A DNA stretch of 64,000 nt, taken from positions 103,887 to 167,886 of the forward strand of contig SUZC01000005.1 in assembly GCA_015060165.1 (NCBI GenBank), read 5' to 3'. Numbering within the stretch: the first letter of the stretch is position 1; every line of letters begins with the position of its first letter. Position numbers and translations under genes: made by a program. A model generated the notes under the pieces. That model had not been told where the DNA came from. It was given only the letters and a program-made list of their open reading frames with translations, and made no database searches. The DNA comes from Rikenellaceae bacterium (lineage in GTDB: Bacteria > Bacteroidota > Bacteroidia > Bacteroidales > Rikenellaceae). Of this stretch, positions 8,096 through 17,855 are shown one piece after another.

Positions 8096-9910
8096 ATGAA
8101 ATCTAAACTGATGTTTTTGGCTGCCCTTTTTATGACGGTGGCATCGTTCGCTCAGCCTCGTGCTGAGTACCCACGTCCTCAGTTTGAGCGTGAGAATTGG
8201 AAGAACCTTAATGGCGAGTGGAGTTTCACGCTCGATTTGTCGAATTCTGGTCGTGCCCGCAATTTCTATGTTAGCAAAGGTTTTGAGGGTAAGATTACCG
8301 TTCCATTTGCTCCTGAGAGCAAACTTTCGGGTGTTGGCTATACAGACTTCATCAACAGTGTATGGTATCAGCGCACAATCCAGGTTCCGCAGGAGTGGGC
8401 TGGCAAGCAGATTAAGTTGAACTTCGGCGCAGTATATTATGAGTCGGAGGTCTATATCGACGGCGCATTCGTGGGTCGTCACTATGGTGGTTCTGATTCG
8501 TTCTCATACGATATCACCAAGTACGTTGCCGATGGTAAGGAGCACTCGTTGGTAGTTCACGCTGAGAGTGATATCCGCTCAGGTGAGCAGCCTGGTGGTA
8601 AGCAGTCAACCCGTTATGAGTCATACGGCTGTTTCTACACCCGTACAACAGGTATATGGCAGACAGTATGGATGGAGGCTGTTGACGCTTGCGGTTTGGA
8701 GCGTGTTCAGGTTTTGACCGATATCGACCAGAGCCAGCTTACAGTTATCCCTACATTCTACGGCTTGAAGAATGGCAACCGTTTGCAGGTAACAGTTTCT
8801 GATGGTGGCAAGGTGGTAGCAAAGGCTGATGTTGTAGCTGCGCAGAGTATGCCCGTTGTGATTCCTATCAAGAAGGCTAAGTTGTGGAGCCCAGAGTCTC
8901 CATTCCTCTACGATGTGGTTTACGAGGTTAAGGCGGCTGATGGTTCGACTTTGGATAAGGTTGATGCTTATGTAGGTATGCGTAAGATTCATATCGACGG
9001 CACAAAGATTTATCTCAACAACAAACCTTACTATCAGCGTTTGGTTTTGGATCAGGGCTTCTATCCGGATGGCGTATGGACAGCTCCATCGGACGAGGCT
9101 TTGCGTCACGATATCGAGATGTCGAAGGAGGCTGGTTTCAATGGCGCACGTCTGCACCAGAAGGTCTTCGAGGAGCGTTTCCACTATTGGGCCGACAAAT
9201 TGGGTTACCTGATTTGGGGCGAGATGGCCTCTTGGGATAAGACAAGCTCAAAGGTTGAGGCTGCACGTAATTTCCTCGGCGAGTGGACAAATATCGTTGT
9301 TCGCGACCGTAACCACCCTGCAATCGTGACTTGGACTCCGTTTAACGAGGAGTGGGCTACTCCTAACAACGAGGCCGGTCGTTTCTACAACGACGTTTAC
9401 AATATCACACGTCAGTTGGATCCTTCACGACCTGTGAATACAATCAGCGGTGGTTTGTATGCAATCTCTGATTTCTGTACAACTCATAGCTACCAGCAGG
9501 ATGGCGAGAAGTTGCACAAGCAGCTTTTCGATGGCGAGAAGTTCTATCAGCCACAAGGTCCAACTGAGAAGAGTGCACCTCGTGCAATGAAGTTCCTCTA
9601 TTACGATGGCAAGGTTCCATATGTGATCGATGAGTTTGGTGGTATCAAGTGTGCCGAGACAACTCCAGGTGGCGGCTCTTGGGGCTATGGTAACGCAGCT
9701 CCAACACGTGAGGATTTCTACAAGCGTCTGGAGTCGCAGGTGAAGGCTATCACCGACCATAGCGATAAGATTTGCGGATTCTGCTATACTCAGCTCACCG
9801 ACGTGGAGCAGGAGCAGAACGGAGTTTATTACTTCAACCGCGACAAGAAGTTTGATATGGCGCGTATCAAGGCTATCTTCCAGATGAAGGCAGAGGGTTA
9901 TGAGCAGTAA
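8096..9910 (+). CDS. glycoside hydrolase family 2, beta-galactosidase-like (copy 1)
   Basis: Exported retaining glycosidase of 604 residues with signal peptide (KLMFLAALFMTVASFAQ). Domains in order: a jelly-roll sugar-binding domain (about 20-195, containing NLNGEWSF and GGSDSFSYDIT), an Ig-like sandwich (about 200-290) and a TIM barrel (about 300-600). The acid/base is Glu418 in TPFNEEW and the nucleophile Glu513 in IDEFGG; both are present. The family includes beta-galactosidases, beta-glucuronidases and beta-mannosidases. Downstream galactose mutarotase and galactokinase favour a beta-galactoside, but this is inferred. It is the first gene of the operon and a paralog of the next gene. Confidence 0.88.
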   Translation: MKSKLMFLAALFMTVASFAQPRAEYPRPQFERENWKNLNGEWSFTLDLSNSGRARNFYVSKGFEGKITVPFAPESKLSGVGYTDFINSVWYQRTIQVPQEWAGKQIKLNFGAVYYESEVYIDGAFVGRHYGGSDSFSYDITKYVADGKEHSLVVHAESDIRSGEQPGGKQSTRYESYGCFYTRTTGIWQTVWMEAVDACGLERVQVLTDIDQSQLTVIPTFYGLKNGNRLQVTVSDGGKVVAKADVVAAQSMPVVIPIKKAKLWSPESPFLYDVVYEVKAADGSTLDKVDAYVGMRKIHIDGTKIYLNNKPYYQRLVLDQGFYPDGVWTAPSDEALRHDIEMSKEAGFNGARLHQKVFEERFHYWADKLGYLIWGEMASWDKTSSKVEAARNFLGEWTNIVVRDRNHPAIVTWTPFNEEWATPNNEAGRFYNDVYNITRQLDPSRPVNTISGGLYAISDFCTTHSYQQDGEKLHKQLFDGEKFYQPQGPTEKSAPRAMKFLYYDGKVPYVIDEFGGIKCAETTPGGGSWGYGNAAPTREDFYKRLESQVKAITDHSDKICGFCYTQLTDVEQEQNGVYYFNRDKKFDMARIKAIFQMKAEGYEQ

Positions 9911-9914
9911 GAAA

Positions 9915-10040
9915 GTGAAAGTCCTCTAAAATGGTGATTTCTGCGTTACGCTCACTCTCAAAATCCTCACGTACGCTAAGTATGTTACGGTTTTTCGAGT
10001 TTTGCAAGCCTTGAAATCCCTCATTTTATAAAACTTTCAC
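9915..10040. repeat. dispersed hairpin repeat, copy 1
   Basis: A 126-base imperfect inverted repeat fills most of the gap between the two GH2 genes. Its ends are GTGAAAGT and ACTTTCAC, with further pairing of CTAAAATG..GATTTC against GAAATC..CATTTTA. The centre contains AAATCCTCACGTACGCTAAGT. The same centre with small changes recurs at 17856-17978. It has no coding capacity and looks like a non-autonomous palindromic repeat family. Confidence 0.75.
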
Positions 10041-10114
10041 TACAAATATTGCGGGAGGGATTTGTAATCAAATCCAATCTCAATTTTAAAGATTAAAATT
10101 AAGTAATAAAGGAT

Positions 10115-11983
10115 ATGAAACGAATTATATTGGCAGTATTGGCACTTGTGGCGAGCGTGAGCGTTATGGCTCAGTTGCCTCGTGCAGAGTATCCCCGTCC
10201 TCAGTTTGAGCGTTCGGAGTGGCAGAATTTGAATGGCGAGTGGAGTTATACATTGGACCTTGTGAAGACCGGCTGGGAGCGTGGTCTGAAAGACAGTAAG
10301 GGCTTCGATGGTAAGATTATAGTACCGTTTGCACCCGAGAGTAAGCTCTCTGGCGTGGAGCACAAGGAGTTTATTCCCTGCATCTGGTATCAGCGCGAGA
10401 TCTCTATTCCGGCAGAGTGGGAGGGTAAGGATATCTTGCTCAACTTCGGTGCTGTGTATTATGAGTCAGAGGTTTATATCGATGGCAAGTTCGTGAATCG
10501 TCACTTCGGTGGCTCGGATTCGTTCTCGGTTGACATTACACCATTCGTTAAGCCTGGTGGCAAGCACTCTTTGGTGGTGAATGCCAAGAGCGATTTGCGT
10601 TCTCGTATGCAGTCGGCAGGTAAGCAGTCGTTGCGTAACGATCCGTTCGAGTGTATGTACACCCGCACAACAGGTATCTGGCAGACTGTATGGATGGAGG
10701 CTGTTGCTCCATCGGGAATCAGCCGAGTGAAGATATCGACCGATATCGATCGCAGCGTGGTGGCTATGGAGTTTACTATGCGTCGTAATGCTGCCGGCAA
10801 TGTGCTTACTATCAATGTGAAGGATGGCGGCAAGGTGGTTGCAAGCGACAGCGGTCCTGTGGCTTCAGGTTCGGTTGTGATGTTGCCTATCAAGAAGGCT
10901 AAGTTGTGGAGCCCAGAGTCTCCATTCCTCTACGATGTGGAGTTTGAGTTGAAAGATGCAACGGGTAAGGTTATCGACCGTGCTACTTCATATTTCGGTA
11001 TGCGTAAGATTCATACCGACGGTAACAAGATATATCTCAACAACGAGCCTTATTACCAGCGTCTGGTTTTGGATCAGGGCTTCTATCCCGACGGCGTATG
11101 GACTGCTCCATCGGATGATGCATTGCGTCACGATATCGAGATGTCGAAGGAGGCTGGCTTCAATGGCGCACGTCTGCACCAGAAGGTCTTCGAGGAGCGT
11201 TTCCACTATTGGGCTGATAAGCTCGGTTACCTTACTTGGGGTGAGGCTCCAAGCTGGGGTTTGGATGCCAACGACGTGGAGGCTGCCCGCAATTTCTTGA
11301 TGGAGTGGCGCAACTTGGTTGTTCGCGACTTGAATCACCCCTCAATCGTTACCTGGACTCCGTTCAACGAGGAGTTTTGGCCCGATGAGACTCAGTATCC
11401 TCGCTTCGTGACCGATATCTACACCATCACCAAGCAGCTCGACCCATCACGTCCAGTAAATACAGTGAGCGGTGGTCAGCATATTGTAACCGATATCTGG
11501 ACTGAGCACCACTACGAGCAGAATCCCGATAAGTTGCGTGAGATTATCTACAACAAAGGCAATATGTACGTTCGTGGTCACTCTGTGCAGGCTCGCCTTC
11601 GTGGTAACGTAGGTTTCAACCGTCCTGTATTGAATGATCCTTATACATTCCCAACATACAAGGGCGATATCCCTTACATCCTCGATGAGTTTGGTGGTAT
11701 CAAGTGTATGGAGGCTAACCCAGCCAAGAACGGTGCTTGGGGTTATGGCGATGCAGCCCAGACCAAGGAGGATTTCTATAAGCGTTTGGAGGCTCAGGTA
11801 CGTGGCTTGATCGAGATGAGCGATAAGATGTGGGGTTACTGCTATACTCAGCTTACCGATGTTATGCAGGAGCAGAATGGTATCTATTACTACGATCGTG
11901 GCGTGAAGTACGATATGGAGCGTATTCGTAAGATTTTCCAGATGCCTTTGCCATCTGATAAGATTGCAGCAGAGAAGAAATAA
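10115..11983 (+). CDS. glycoside hydrolase family 2, beta-galactosidase-like (copy 2)
   Basis: A 622-residue paralog of the preceding enzyme with its own signal peptide (IILAVLALVASVSVMAQ) and the same three-domain plan. Acid/base is Glu419 in TPFNEEF and nucleophile Glu525 in LDEFGG. Relative to copy 1 it has an extra loop between the two catalytic residues (around VRGHSVQARLRGN). That loop borders the active site in GH2 enzymes and could change substrate preference. Two stretches are nearly identical to copy 1 in DNA (8864-8918 with 10886-10940; 9101-9191 with 11123-11213), pointing to recent duplication or gene conversion. The specificity is not readable; a beta-galactoside is likely from context. 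Confidence 0.88.
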   Translation: MKRIILAVLALVASVSVMAQLPRAEYPRPQFERSEWQNLNGEWSYTLDLVKTGWERGLKDSKGFDGKIIVPFAPESKLSGVEHKEFIPCIWYQREISIPAEWEGKDILLNFGAVYYESEVYIDGKFVNRHFGGSDSFSVDITPFVKPGGKHSLVVNAKSDLRSRMQSAGKQSLRNDPFECMYTRTTGIWQTVWMEAVAPSGISRVKISTDIDRSVVAMEFTMRRNAAGNVLTINVKDGGKVVASDSGPVASGSVVMLPIKKAKLWSPESPFLYDVEFELKDATGKVIDRATSYFGMRKIHTDGNKIYLNNEPYYQRLVLDQGFYPDGVWTAPSDDALRHDIEMSKEAGFNGARLHQKVFEERFHYWADKLGYLTWGEAPSWGLDANDVEAARNFLMEWRNLVVRDLNHPSIVTWTPFNEEFWPDETQYPRFVTDIYTITKQLDPSRPVNTVSGGQHIVTDIWTEHHYEQNPDKLREIIYNKGNMYVRGHSVQARLRGNVGFNRPVLNDPYTFPTYKGDIPYILDEFGGIKCMEANPAKNGAWGYGDAAQTKEDFYKRLEAQVRGLIEMSDKMWGYCYTQLTDVMQEQNGIYYYDRGVKYDMERIRKIFQMPLPSDKIAAEKK

Positions 11984-12018
11984 TTTTCGAAAGTAAAGCA
12001 TATTAAAACTGATAAACA

Positions 12019-13158
12019 ATGAAAAAGATATTTTGTGTGTTGGCTGCAGCGGCTATGATGGTATCGTGTGGCGGCCAAAAGAGCGAGCAGGCTTCAGGGT
12101 TGGAGCTTATGAATCGCGAGAATTTCCAGACTACAGTCGATGGTAAGAAGGTTGATTTGTATACCTTAACAAACGGCACAATCACTATGCAGGTTACCAA
12201 TTTCGGTGCTCGCGTGGTGTCGTTGTGGACTCCCGACCGCGAGGGTAAGATGGCCGATATCGTGTTGGGTTATGAGAATATCGATCGTTATGTAAACAAC
12301 ACTGGCGAGCGTTTCTTGGGTGCTGTGGTAGGTCGTGTAGCCAACCGTATTGGTGCCGGTAAGTTTACACTTGACGGTAAGGAGTATAATACTCCTCTCA
12401 ACAACAACGGTCAGACCCTTCACGGTGGATTGAAGGGTGTTGATATGGTTGTATGGGACGTTGCTCAAGTGACTGAGAATGCTATCGTGTTGCACCTCTT
12501 GCTGCCCGATGGTACAGATGGTTTCCCCGGTAATTTGGATATCACGATGACCTATACGCTCACTCCGGAGAATGAGTTTGAGGTTACCTACAATGCTACA
12601 ACCGACAAGAAGACTATCGTGAACCTCTCTCACCACTCGTTCTTCAACTTGAAGGGTGAGGCAGGTGGAACAATCACCGACCATATCCTTACTATCAAGG
12701 CCGATGCTATCACTCCGGTTGATGCAAATCTTATCCCTACGGGAGAGTTGATGCCTGTCGAGGGTACTCCATTTGATTTCCGTGAGCCTCACGCCATTGG
12801 CGAGCGTATCGAGGCTGACCACGAGCAGTTGAAGAATGGTAAGGGTTACGACTTGAACTGGGTTATTGCTCGCGAGGATAACGGTCAGGTGGAGACCGTA
12901 GCAACTTTGTATGAGCCTACATCGGGTCGTTGTATGGATGTTGCAACCGACCAGGTGGCTATCCAGTTCTATAGCGGTAACTTCTTCGACGGCACTTACA
13001 ATGGCAAGTATGGTAAGCCTTTGAAGTTCCGCGAGTCAGTTGCTTTGGAGACTCAGAAGCACCCCGATGCAATCAACCACGACAACTTCCCATCGACTAT
13101 TCTCAATCCTGGCGAGGAGTACAAGCAGGTGTGCGTGTATAAGTTCTATACTAAATAA
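12019..13158 (+). CDS. galM: galactose mutarotase (aldose 1-epimerase) lipoprotein
   Basis: Interconverts alpha and beta anomers of galactose, feeding galactokinase, which uses the alpha form. It has 379 residues with a lipoprotein signal (VLAAAAMMVSC, cysteine near residue 17), so it is anchored in the cell envelope, as in many Bacteroidetes. Mutarotase motifs are GRVANRIG, NNNGQTLHGG with a catalytic His, LSHHSFFNL with the second His, and ALETQKHPDAIN with the catalytic Glu. It lies 35 bases after the second GH2 and 13 bases before the next gene, clearly co-transcribed. The envelope location suggests it equilibrates galactose released by the GH2 enzymes before uptake. Confidence 0.93.
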   Translation: MKKIFCVLAAAAMMVSCGGQKSEQASGLELMNRENFQTTVDGKKVDLYTLTNGTITMQVTNFGARVVSLWTPDREGKMADIVLGYENIDRYVNNTGERFLGAVVGRVANRIGAGKFTLDGKEYNTPLNNNGQTLHGGLKGVDMVVWDVAQVTENAIVLHLLLPDGTDGFPGNLDITMTYTLTPENEFEVTYNATTDKKTIVNLSHHSFFNLKGEAGGTITDHILTIKADAITPVDANLIPTGELMPVEGTPFDFREPHAIGERIEADHEQLKNGKGYDLNWVIAREDNGQVETVATLYEPTSGRCMDVATDQVAIQFYSGNFFDGTYNGKYGKPLKFRESVALETQKHPDAINHDNFPSTILNPGEEYKQVCVYKFYTK

Positions 13159-13171
13159 TTGATATTCCGAT

Positions 13172-15175
13172 ATGAAGAAGATATTTGCAGTAGTTGTTGC
13201 TTTGGCTATTTGCGGCCTTTCGGTGGCTCAGAATCGTTGGGCTATCCAGCCTGATGGCAAGACTATCCGTATGGAGGTGAGCAAGGAGAAGTTGCCTCAC
13301 AGCGACCACGTTGAGATGAGTGGTAAGATGATGGCTACGGTACTCTACTGGGGCGTTGACGAGCAGGCTCGATTTACGGTTGATCGCTCGTTGGTGTTCC
13401 CTATGTTGCGTACTGTGCCCAATAACACCCACGCCAGCCTGATGATTCGTCAGGGTTTGGATGTGGTGTCACAACTTAGAATCAACAATAACAATCGCCT
13501 CTTCTTCCGCACGAAGTATGTCGAGCTCAACGGCTTGATGCGTGTTGTTGAGGAGCATCGTGCAAGCACCTATGGTTTGGAGGTTGAGCGAGTTATCTTC
13601 CCTACTATGGAGCAGCAGATGATGTGTGAGCACTATGTGTTGCGCAATACAGGCACCATCGCATATGCCCTGCAGATACCAGAACTCAATCAGGTAATCA
13701 CTACCGATGCAGCTCGTGGTGTGAAGGGTTCTTACAAGATTGTGAGCACCACAAAGGGCGGTGGCGTGTATAACATAAAACCAGGCGAGGAGGTTGAGTT
13801 TGACCTTGTTATCGAGGGTATCAACAACGAGCAGCAGAGCCTGGCGGCATCTGTCGATGTTAAGGCGTTGCTCGCCGAGCGTATGAACTATATCGCTCAC
13901 GTTGACAATAACTTGATTCTTGAGACTCCCGATAAGGTTATCGACACCGAGTTCCGCTATGCCAAGATTCGTGCTTCGGAGAGTATCTGCAAGACTGCTG
14001 GCGGTTATATGCACGCCCCTGGTGGCGAGAGCTACTATGCTGCAATCTGGGCTAACGACCAGGCGGAGTATGTCAATCCATTCTTCCCATTCTTGGGTTA
14101 TGATGTTGGTAATGAGTCGGCTATCAACTCATATCGTCACTTTGCTCGCTTTATGAACGACGAGTGGAAGCCAATCCCCAGCTCGATTATTGCCGAGGGT
14201 ATTGATATCTGGAATGGCGCAGGCGACAGAGGCGATGCTGCGATGATTGCCTATGGTGCATCGCGCTATGCACTCACTCGCGGCAGCAAGGCCGAGGCCG
14301 AGGAGTTGTGGCCACTTATCGAGTGGTGTTTGGAGTATAGCCGTCGTCAGATTAACGACAAGGGCGTAGTGAAGTCGGATCGCGATGAGTTGGAGGGTCG
14401 TTTCCCTGCGGGCGATGCAAACCTCTGTACATCGACACTCTATTATGACGCTCTTATCTCGGCAGCATATCTTGGTCGTGAGCTTGGTAAGAGCTCAAAG
14501 GTCGTTGCCGACTACCAGAAGCGTGCAAAGGCTATGCGTGCAGCTATCGAGTCACACTTTGGTGCAAATGTAAAGGGTTATGATACTTACCGTTACTATG
14601 AGGGTAATGATATCCTTCGCTCGTGGATTTGTATGCCTTTGTGTGTGGGTATCTACGACAGAGCCGAGGCCACTATGAACGCTATGTTCAAGTCGGACCT
14701 CTACACCAAAGATGGTCTTTTGACAGCGCAGAATAGCACAACATTCTGGGATCGCTCTACTCTGTATGCGTTCCGTGGTGGCTATGCAGCTGGTTATGCC
14801 GACTTTATGACCAAGGAGCTATCGTACTACTCGAATCGTCGTCTATTGGGCGACCACGTTCCCTATCCTATCGAGGCGTGGCCCGAGGGTCGTCAGCGTC
14901 ACCTCTCGGCCGAGAGTGGACTCTACTGCCGAATAATCACCGAGGGTATGTTCGGTATCCGTCCAACCGGTATGCGTAGCTTCGAGTTGAAGCCAGAGAT
15001 TCCATCGGATTGGGAGTTTGCCCGTTTGAAGAGTGTGAGAGCTTTCGGTGGCGATTTCGACATTGATGTCAAGCGACTTGCAGCCGATAAGTTGCAGGTG
15101 ACCGTAAGCGAGAAGGGTGGCAAGAGTCAGACCTTCAAAGTTAAGCAGGGTACTACAATCAAAGTGAAACTGTAA
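13172..15175 (+). CDS. six-hairpin glycosidase-like exported protein
   Basis: Exported protein of 667 residues with signal peptide (IFAVVVALAICGLSVAQ). Residues about 20-230 look beta-rich; residues about 265-600 have the alternating helical repeats of an (alpha/alpha)6 barrel; a short beta domain closes the chain. Candidate acidic active-site residues lie in IWANDQAEYVNPF, GAGDRGDAAM and KSDRDELEGRF. This layout resembles six-hairpin glycosidases of the GH78/GH95/GH127 type, but I cannot place it in a numbered family. Its position between galM and galK suggests action on the same glycan, for example removing a side chain that blocks the GH2 enzymes. Confidence 0.65.
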   Translation: MKKIFAVVVALAICGLSVAQNRWAIQPDGKTIRMEVSKEKLPHSDHVEMSGKMMATVLYWGVDEQARFTVDRSLVFPMLRTVPNNTHASLMIRQGLDVVSQLRINNNNRLFFRTKYVELNGLMRVVEEHRASTYGLEVERVIFPTMEQQMMCEHYVLRNTGTIAYALQIPELNQVITTDAARGVKGSYKIVSTTKGGGVYNIKPGEEVEFDLVIEGINNEQQSLAASVDVKALLAERMNYIAHVDNNLILETPDKVIDTEFRYAKIRASESICKTAGGYMHAPGGESYYAAIWANDQAEYVNPFFPFLGYDVGNESAINSYRHFARFMNDEWKPIPSSIIAEGIDIWNGAGDRGDAAMIAYGASRYALTRGSKAEAEELWPLIEWCLEYSRRQINDKGVVKSDRDELEGRFPAGDANLCTSTLYYDALISAAYLGRELGKSSKVVADYQKRAKAMRAAIESHFGANVKGYDTYRYYEGNDILRSWICMPLCVGIYDRAEATMNAMFKSDLYTKDGLLTAQNSTTFWDRSTLYAFRGGYAAGYADFMTKELSYYSNRRLLGDHVPYPIEAWPEGRQRHLSAESGLYCRIITEGMFGIRPTGMRSFELKPEIPSDWEFARLKSVRAFGGDFDIDVKRLAADKLQVTVSEKGGKSQTFKVKQGTTIKVKL

Positions 15176-15226
15176 TCAAAATCATAATTGTAATTAAATC
15201 ATATAACTAACTAAAACATAAAAACT

Positions 15227-16372
15227 ATGGACATTAAATTGATTCGTGAGAAATTTGCTGAGCATTTCGGCGCTGAGGGTGAGTTGTACACTTCTCCTGG
15301 TCGTATCAACCTTATTGGTGAGCACACCGACTACAACGGTGGTTTCGTATTCCCCGGAGCTATCGACAAGGCTATGGTAGCTGAGATTAAGCCCAACGGC
15401 ACAGATAAGATTCGTGCATACTCTGTCGATTTGCAGGACTATGCTGAGTTTGGTCTTAACGAGGAGGATAAGCCTGCTGCATCGTGGGCTTGCTATATCT
15501 TTGGTGTGGCTCGCGAGATTCAGAAGCGTGGCGGCGTTGTGAAGGGTTTCGATACAGCTTTTGGTGGTGACGTGCCATTGGGTGCAGGTCTTTCATCGTC
15601 GGCTGCTTTGGAGTCAACATTCGCTTTCGCGTTGAACCACATCTACAATGAGGATAAGATCGATAAGTTTGAGTTGGCTCGTATCGGCCAGTCAACCGAG
15701 CACAACTACTGCGGTGTGAAGTGCGGTATTATGGACCAGTTTGCATCGGTACACGGTAAGAAGGGTAACTTGATGCGTTTGGACTGCCTCTCATCGGAGT
15801 ACGCATACTTCCCATTCGATCCCGAGAAGTTCGGTTATCGTTTGGTATTGCTCGATTCAGTTGTTAAGCACGAGTTGGTAGGTTCTCCTTACAACAAGCG
15901 TCGTGAGTCTTGCGAGCGAGTAGCTGCTATCCTGGGTCAGGAGACTTTGCGTGGTGCTACAATGGAGCAGTTGGATGCTGTGAAGGAGCAGATCTCTGAG
16001 GAGGATTATATGCGTGCACGCTATGTGATTGGCGAGGAGCGACGAGTTTTGGACGTATGTGCAGCTTTGGAGGCTGGTGATTTGGAGACTGTTGGTGAGC
16101 GTATGTACGAGACTCACTGGGGTATGTCGAAGGATTACGAGGTTAGCTGCGAGGAGCTCGACTTGTTGGCTACAATCGCTAAGGAGTGTGGCGTTACAGG
16201 CTCACGTATTATGGGTGGCGGTTTCGGTGGTTGTACAATCAACCTTGTGAAGGCTGAGCTCTACGATAACTTCATCGCAACAGCTAAGGAGAAGTTCAAC
16301 GCTGCCTATGGTCACGAGCCAAAGGTTTACGACGTTGTGATCTCTGACGGTGCCCGCAAGTTGGAGTGCTAA
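15227..16372 (+). CDS. galK: galactokinase
   Basis: Phosphorylates alpha-D-galactose to galactose 1-phosphate with ATP, the first committed Leloir step, in the cytoplasm. It has 381 residues and GHMP kinase layout: the galactokinase signature GRINLIGEHTDYNGG near residue 26, the ATP-binding GAGLSSSAALE near residue 123, the catalytic Asp in CGIMDQF near residue 172 and GGGFGGCTIN near residue 330. No signal peptide. It is separated from its neighbours by about 50 bases on each side. The following Leloir enzymes GalT and GalE are not in this window. The gene shows that the operon's end product is galactose. Confidence 0.96.
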   Translation: MDIKLIREKFAEHFGAEGELYTSPGRINLIGEHTDYNGGFVFPGAIDKAMVAEIKPNGTDKIRAYSVDLQDYAEFGLNEEDKPAASWACYIFGVAREIQKRGGVVKGFDTAFGGDVPLGAGLSSSAALESTFAFALNHIYNEDKIDKFELARIGQSTEHNYCGVKCGIMDQFASVHGKKGNLMRLDCLSSEYAYFPFDPEKFGYRLVLLDSVVKHELVGSPYNKRRESCERVAAILGQETLRGATMEQLDAVKEQISEEDYMRARYVIGEERRVLDVCAALEAGDLETVGERMYETHWGMSKDYEVSCEELDLLATIAKECGVTGSRIMGGGFGGCTINLVKAELYDNFIATAKEKFNAAYGHEPKVYDVVISDGARKLEC

Positions 16373-16417
16373 TAGGCGAGATGCAGATTTTGAGTTTGTA
16401 ACATAAATAGTTCTATT

Positions 16418-17851
16418 ATGAAAAGACTCATTTTGTCATTGATGGCTGTGTGCCTATGCGTGGGTGCTTCGGCCAAGATTGTACTGCCCAAGGTGTTGGG
16501 TAGCAATATGGTGTTGCAGCAGAGCAGCGAAGTAAATTTGTGGGGTAAGGCCGATGCGAATGCAAAGGTTGCCATCACATTGTCGTGGGACAAAGCCAAG
16601 ATTCAGACCACAGCCGATAAGGATGGCCGCTGGGCTGTCAAGGTAGCCACTCCGAAGGGTTCATTCGAGCCTCAGACTATCACTATCAGCGATGGAGAGA
16701 AGGTTGTGTTGGAGAATGTGCTTATCGGTGATGTGTGGGTTACATCGGGTCAGAGTAATATGGAGATGCCCGTAAAGGGTTTTGGCCGTCAGCCCGTTGA
16801 GCACTCGTACGACTACATTCTCTCGGCTGCCAAGGATGCCAACCGCATCCGTATGTTTACCGTGAAGAAGGATCGTTCGTATGATAAGGATATGGAGGAT
16901 TGCGCAGGTGGCGAGTGGTACTGCTCATCGCCTGAGAGCGTGGCTGAGATGTCGGCTACATCTTACTTCTTCGCTGCGGCGTTGAAGGACGCAGTGGATT
17001 TCCCTATCGGTCTTATCACTGCTAACTGGGGTGGTACTCGCGTTGAGTCGTGGATGCCATTGAAGGCTCTGAAGGAGGTGGTAACTCCTGAGCAGTATGA
17101 GAAGAAGCAGACCATTCACAACATCAAACCATCGGAGCTCTATTGTGCAATGATTGCTCCTATCCGTAACTTTACGGCTAAGGGTTTCTTGTGGTATCAG
17201 GGTTGCTCGAATTTGAGCGACAACGACCACTACGACGTGATGATGGCCCGTATGGTTAAGCAGTGGCGCGAGGATTGGGGCGACACCGAGAACAAGATGC
17301 CTTTCTACTATGTGATGATTACCCCTTATAGCTACGGCAACTCTCGTTCTATCGCATATCCTCGATTCGTGGAGTGTCAGATTCGTGCGTTGCAGTTGAT
17401 TCCTAACAGCGGTATGGCTGGTAGTACCGACATCGGCGAGGAGTACTGCATCCACCCAGCACAGAAGAAGGAGGTAGGTCAGCGTTTGGCTGCATTGGCT
17501 ATGGCGCAGACATACGGTATGAAGGGCTTTGAGCCAAAGGCTCCGCTTTTGGTATCTCATAGCTTTGCCGACGGTAAGGCTAAGGTTAAGCTCTCGAACT
17601 GCCAGATGGGTCTCAGCCCTTGGTATGGCGAGCCTGTCACTGGTTTTGAGATTGCTGGTGCCGACAAGATTTTCCACAAGGCGCAGGCTTCGATTACAGC
17701 TGGCAACGAGGTTACAGTTTGGAGCGCCGAGGTTAAGGAGCCGGTGGCTGTTCGCTACTCGTTCCGCAACTACGCACCGGGTAACTTAACCAATTTGTTT
17801 GGTGTGCCTGCTGTGCCGTTCCGTACTGATAACTGGAACGACGTTCAGTAG
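16418..17851 (+). CDS. sialate O-acetylesterase family protein (SGNH)
   Basis: Secreted esterase of 477 residues with signal peptide (LILSLMAVCLCVGASA). It removes O-acetyl groups from sugars. The family's best-known substrate is 9-O-acetyl sialic acid, but members also deacetylate plant polysaccharides. The nucleophile serine is in GQSNMEMP (residues 111-118); the Asn/Gly oxyanion loops (ITANWGGTRVE and YQGCSN) and the His of the terminal catalytic block CIHPAQK are present. It is the last gene of the operon, before a dispersed hairpin repeat and a terminator. Together with the GH2 pair it implies an acetylated galactose-containing glycan. Confidence 0.87.
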   Translation: MKRLILSLMAVCLCVGASAKIVLPKVLGSNMVLQQSSEVNLWGKADANAKVAITLSWDKAKIQTTADKDGRWAVKVATPKGSFEPQTITISDGEKVVLENVLIGDVWVTSGQSNMEMPVKGFGRQPVEHSYDYILSAAKDANRIRMFTVKKDRSYDKDMEDCAGGEWYCSSPESVAEMSATSYFFAAALKDAVDFPIGLITANWGGTRVESWMPLKALKEVVTPEQYEKKQTIHNIKPSELYCAMIAPIRNFTAKGFLWYQGCSNLSDNDHYDVMMARMVKQWREDWGDTENKMPFYYVMITPYSYGNSRSIAYPRFVECQIRALQLIPNSGMAGSTDIGEEYCIHPAQKKEVGQRLAALAMAQTYGMKGFEPKAPLLVSHSFADGKAKVKLSNCQMGLSPWYGEPVTGFEIAGADKIFHKAQASITAGNEVTVWSAEVKEPVAVRYSFRNYAPGNLTNLFGVPAVPFRTDNWNDVQ

Positions 17852-17855
17852 GGGC

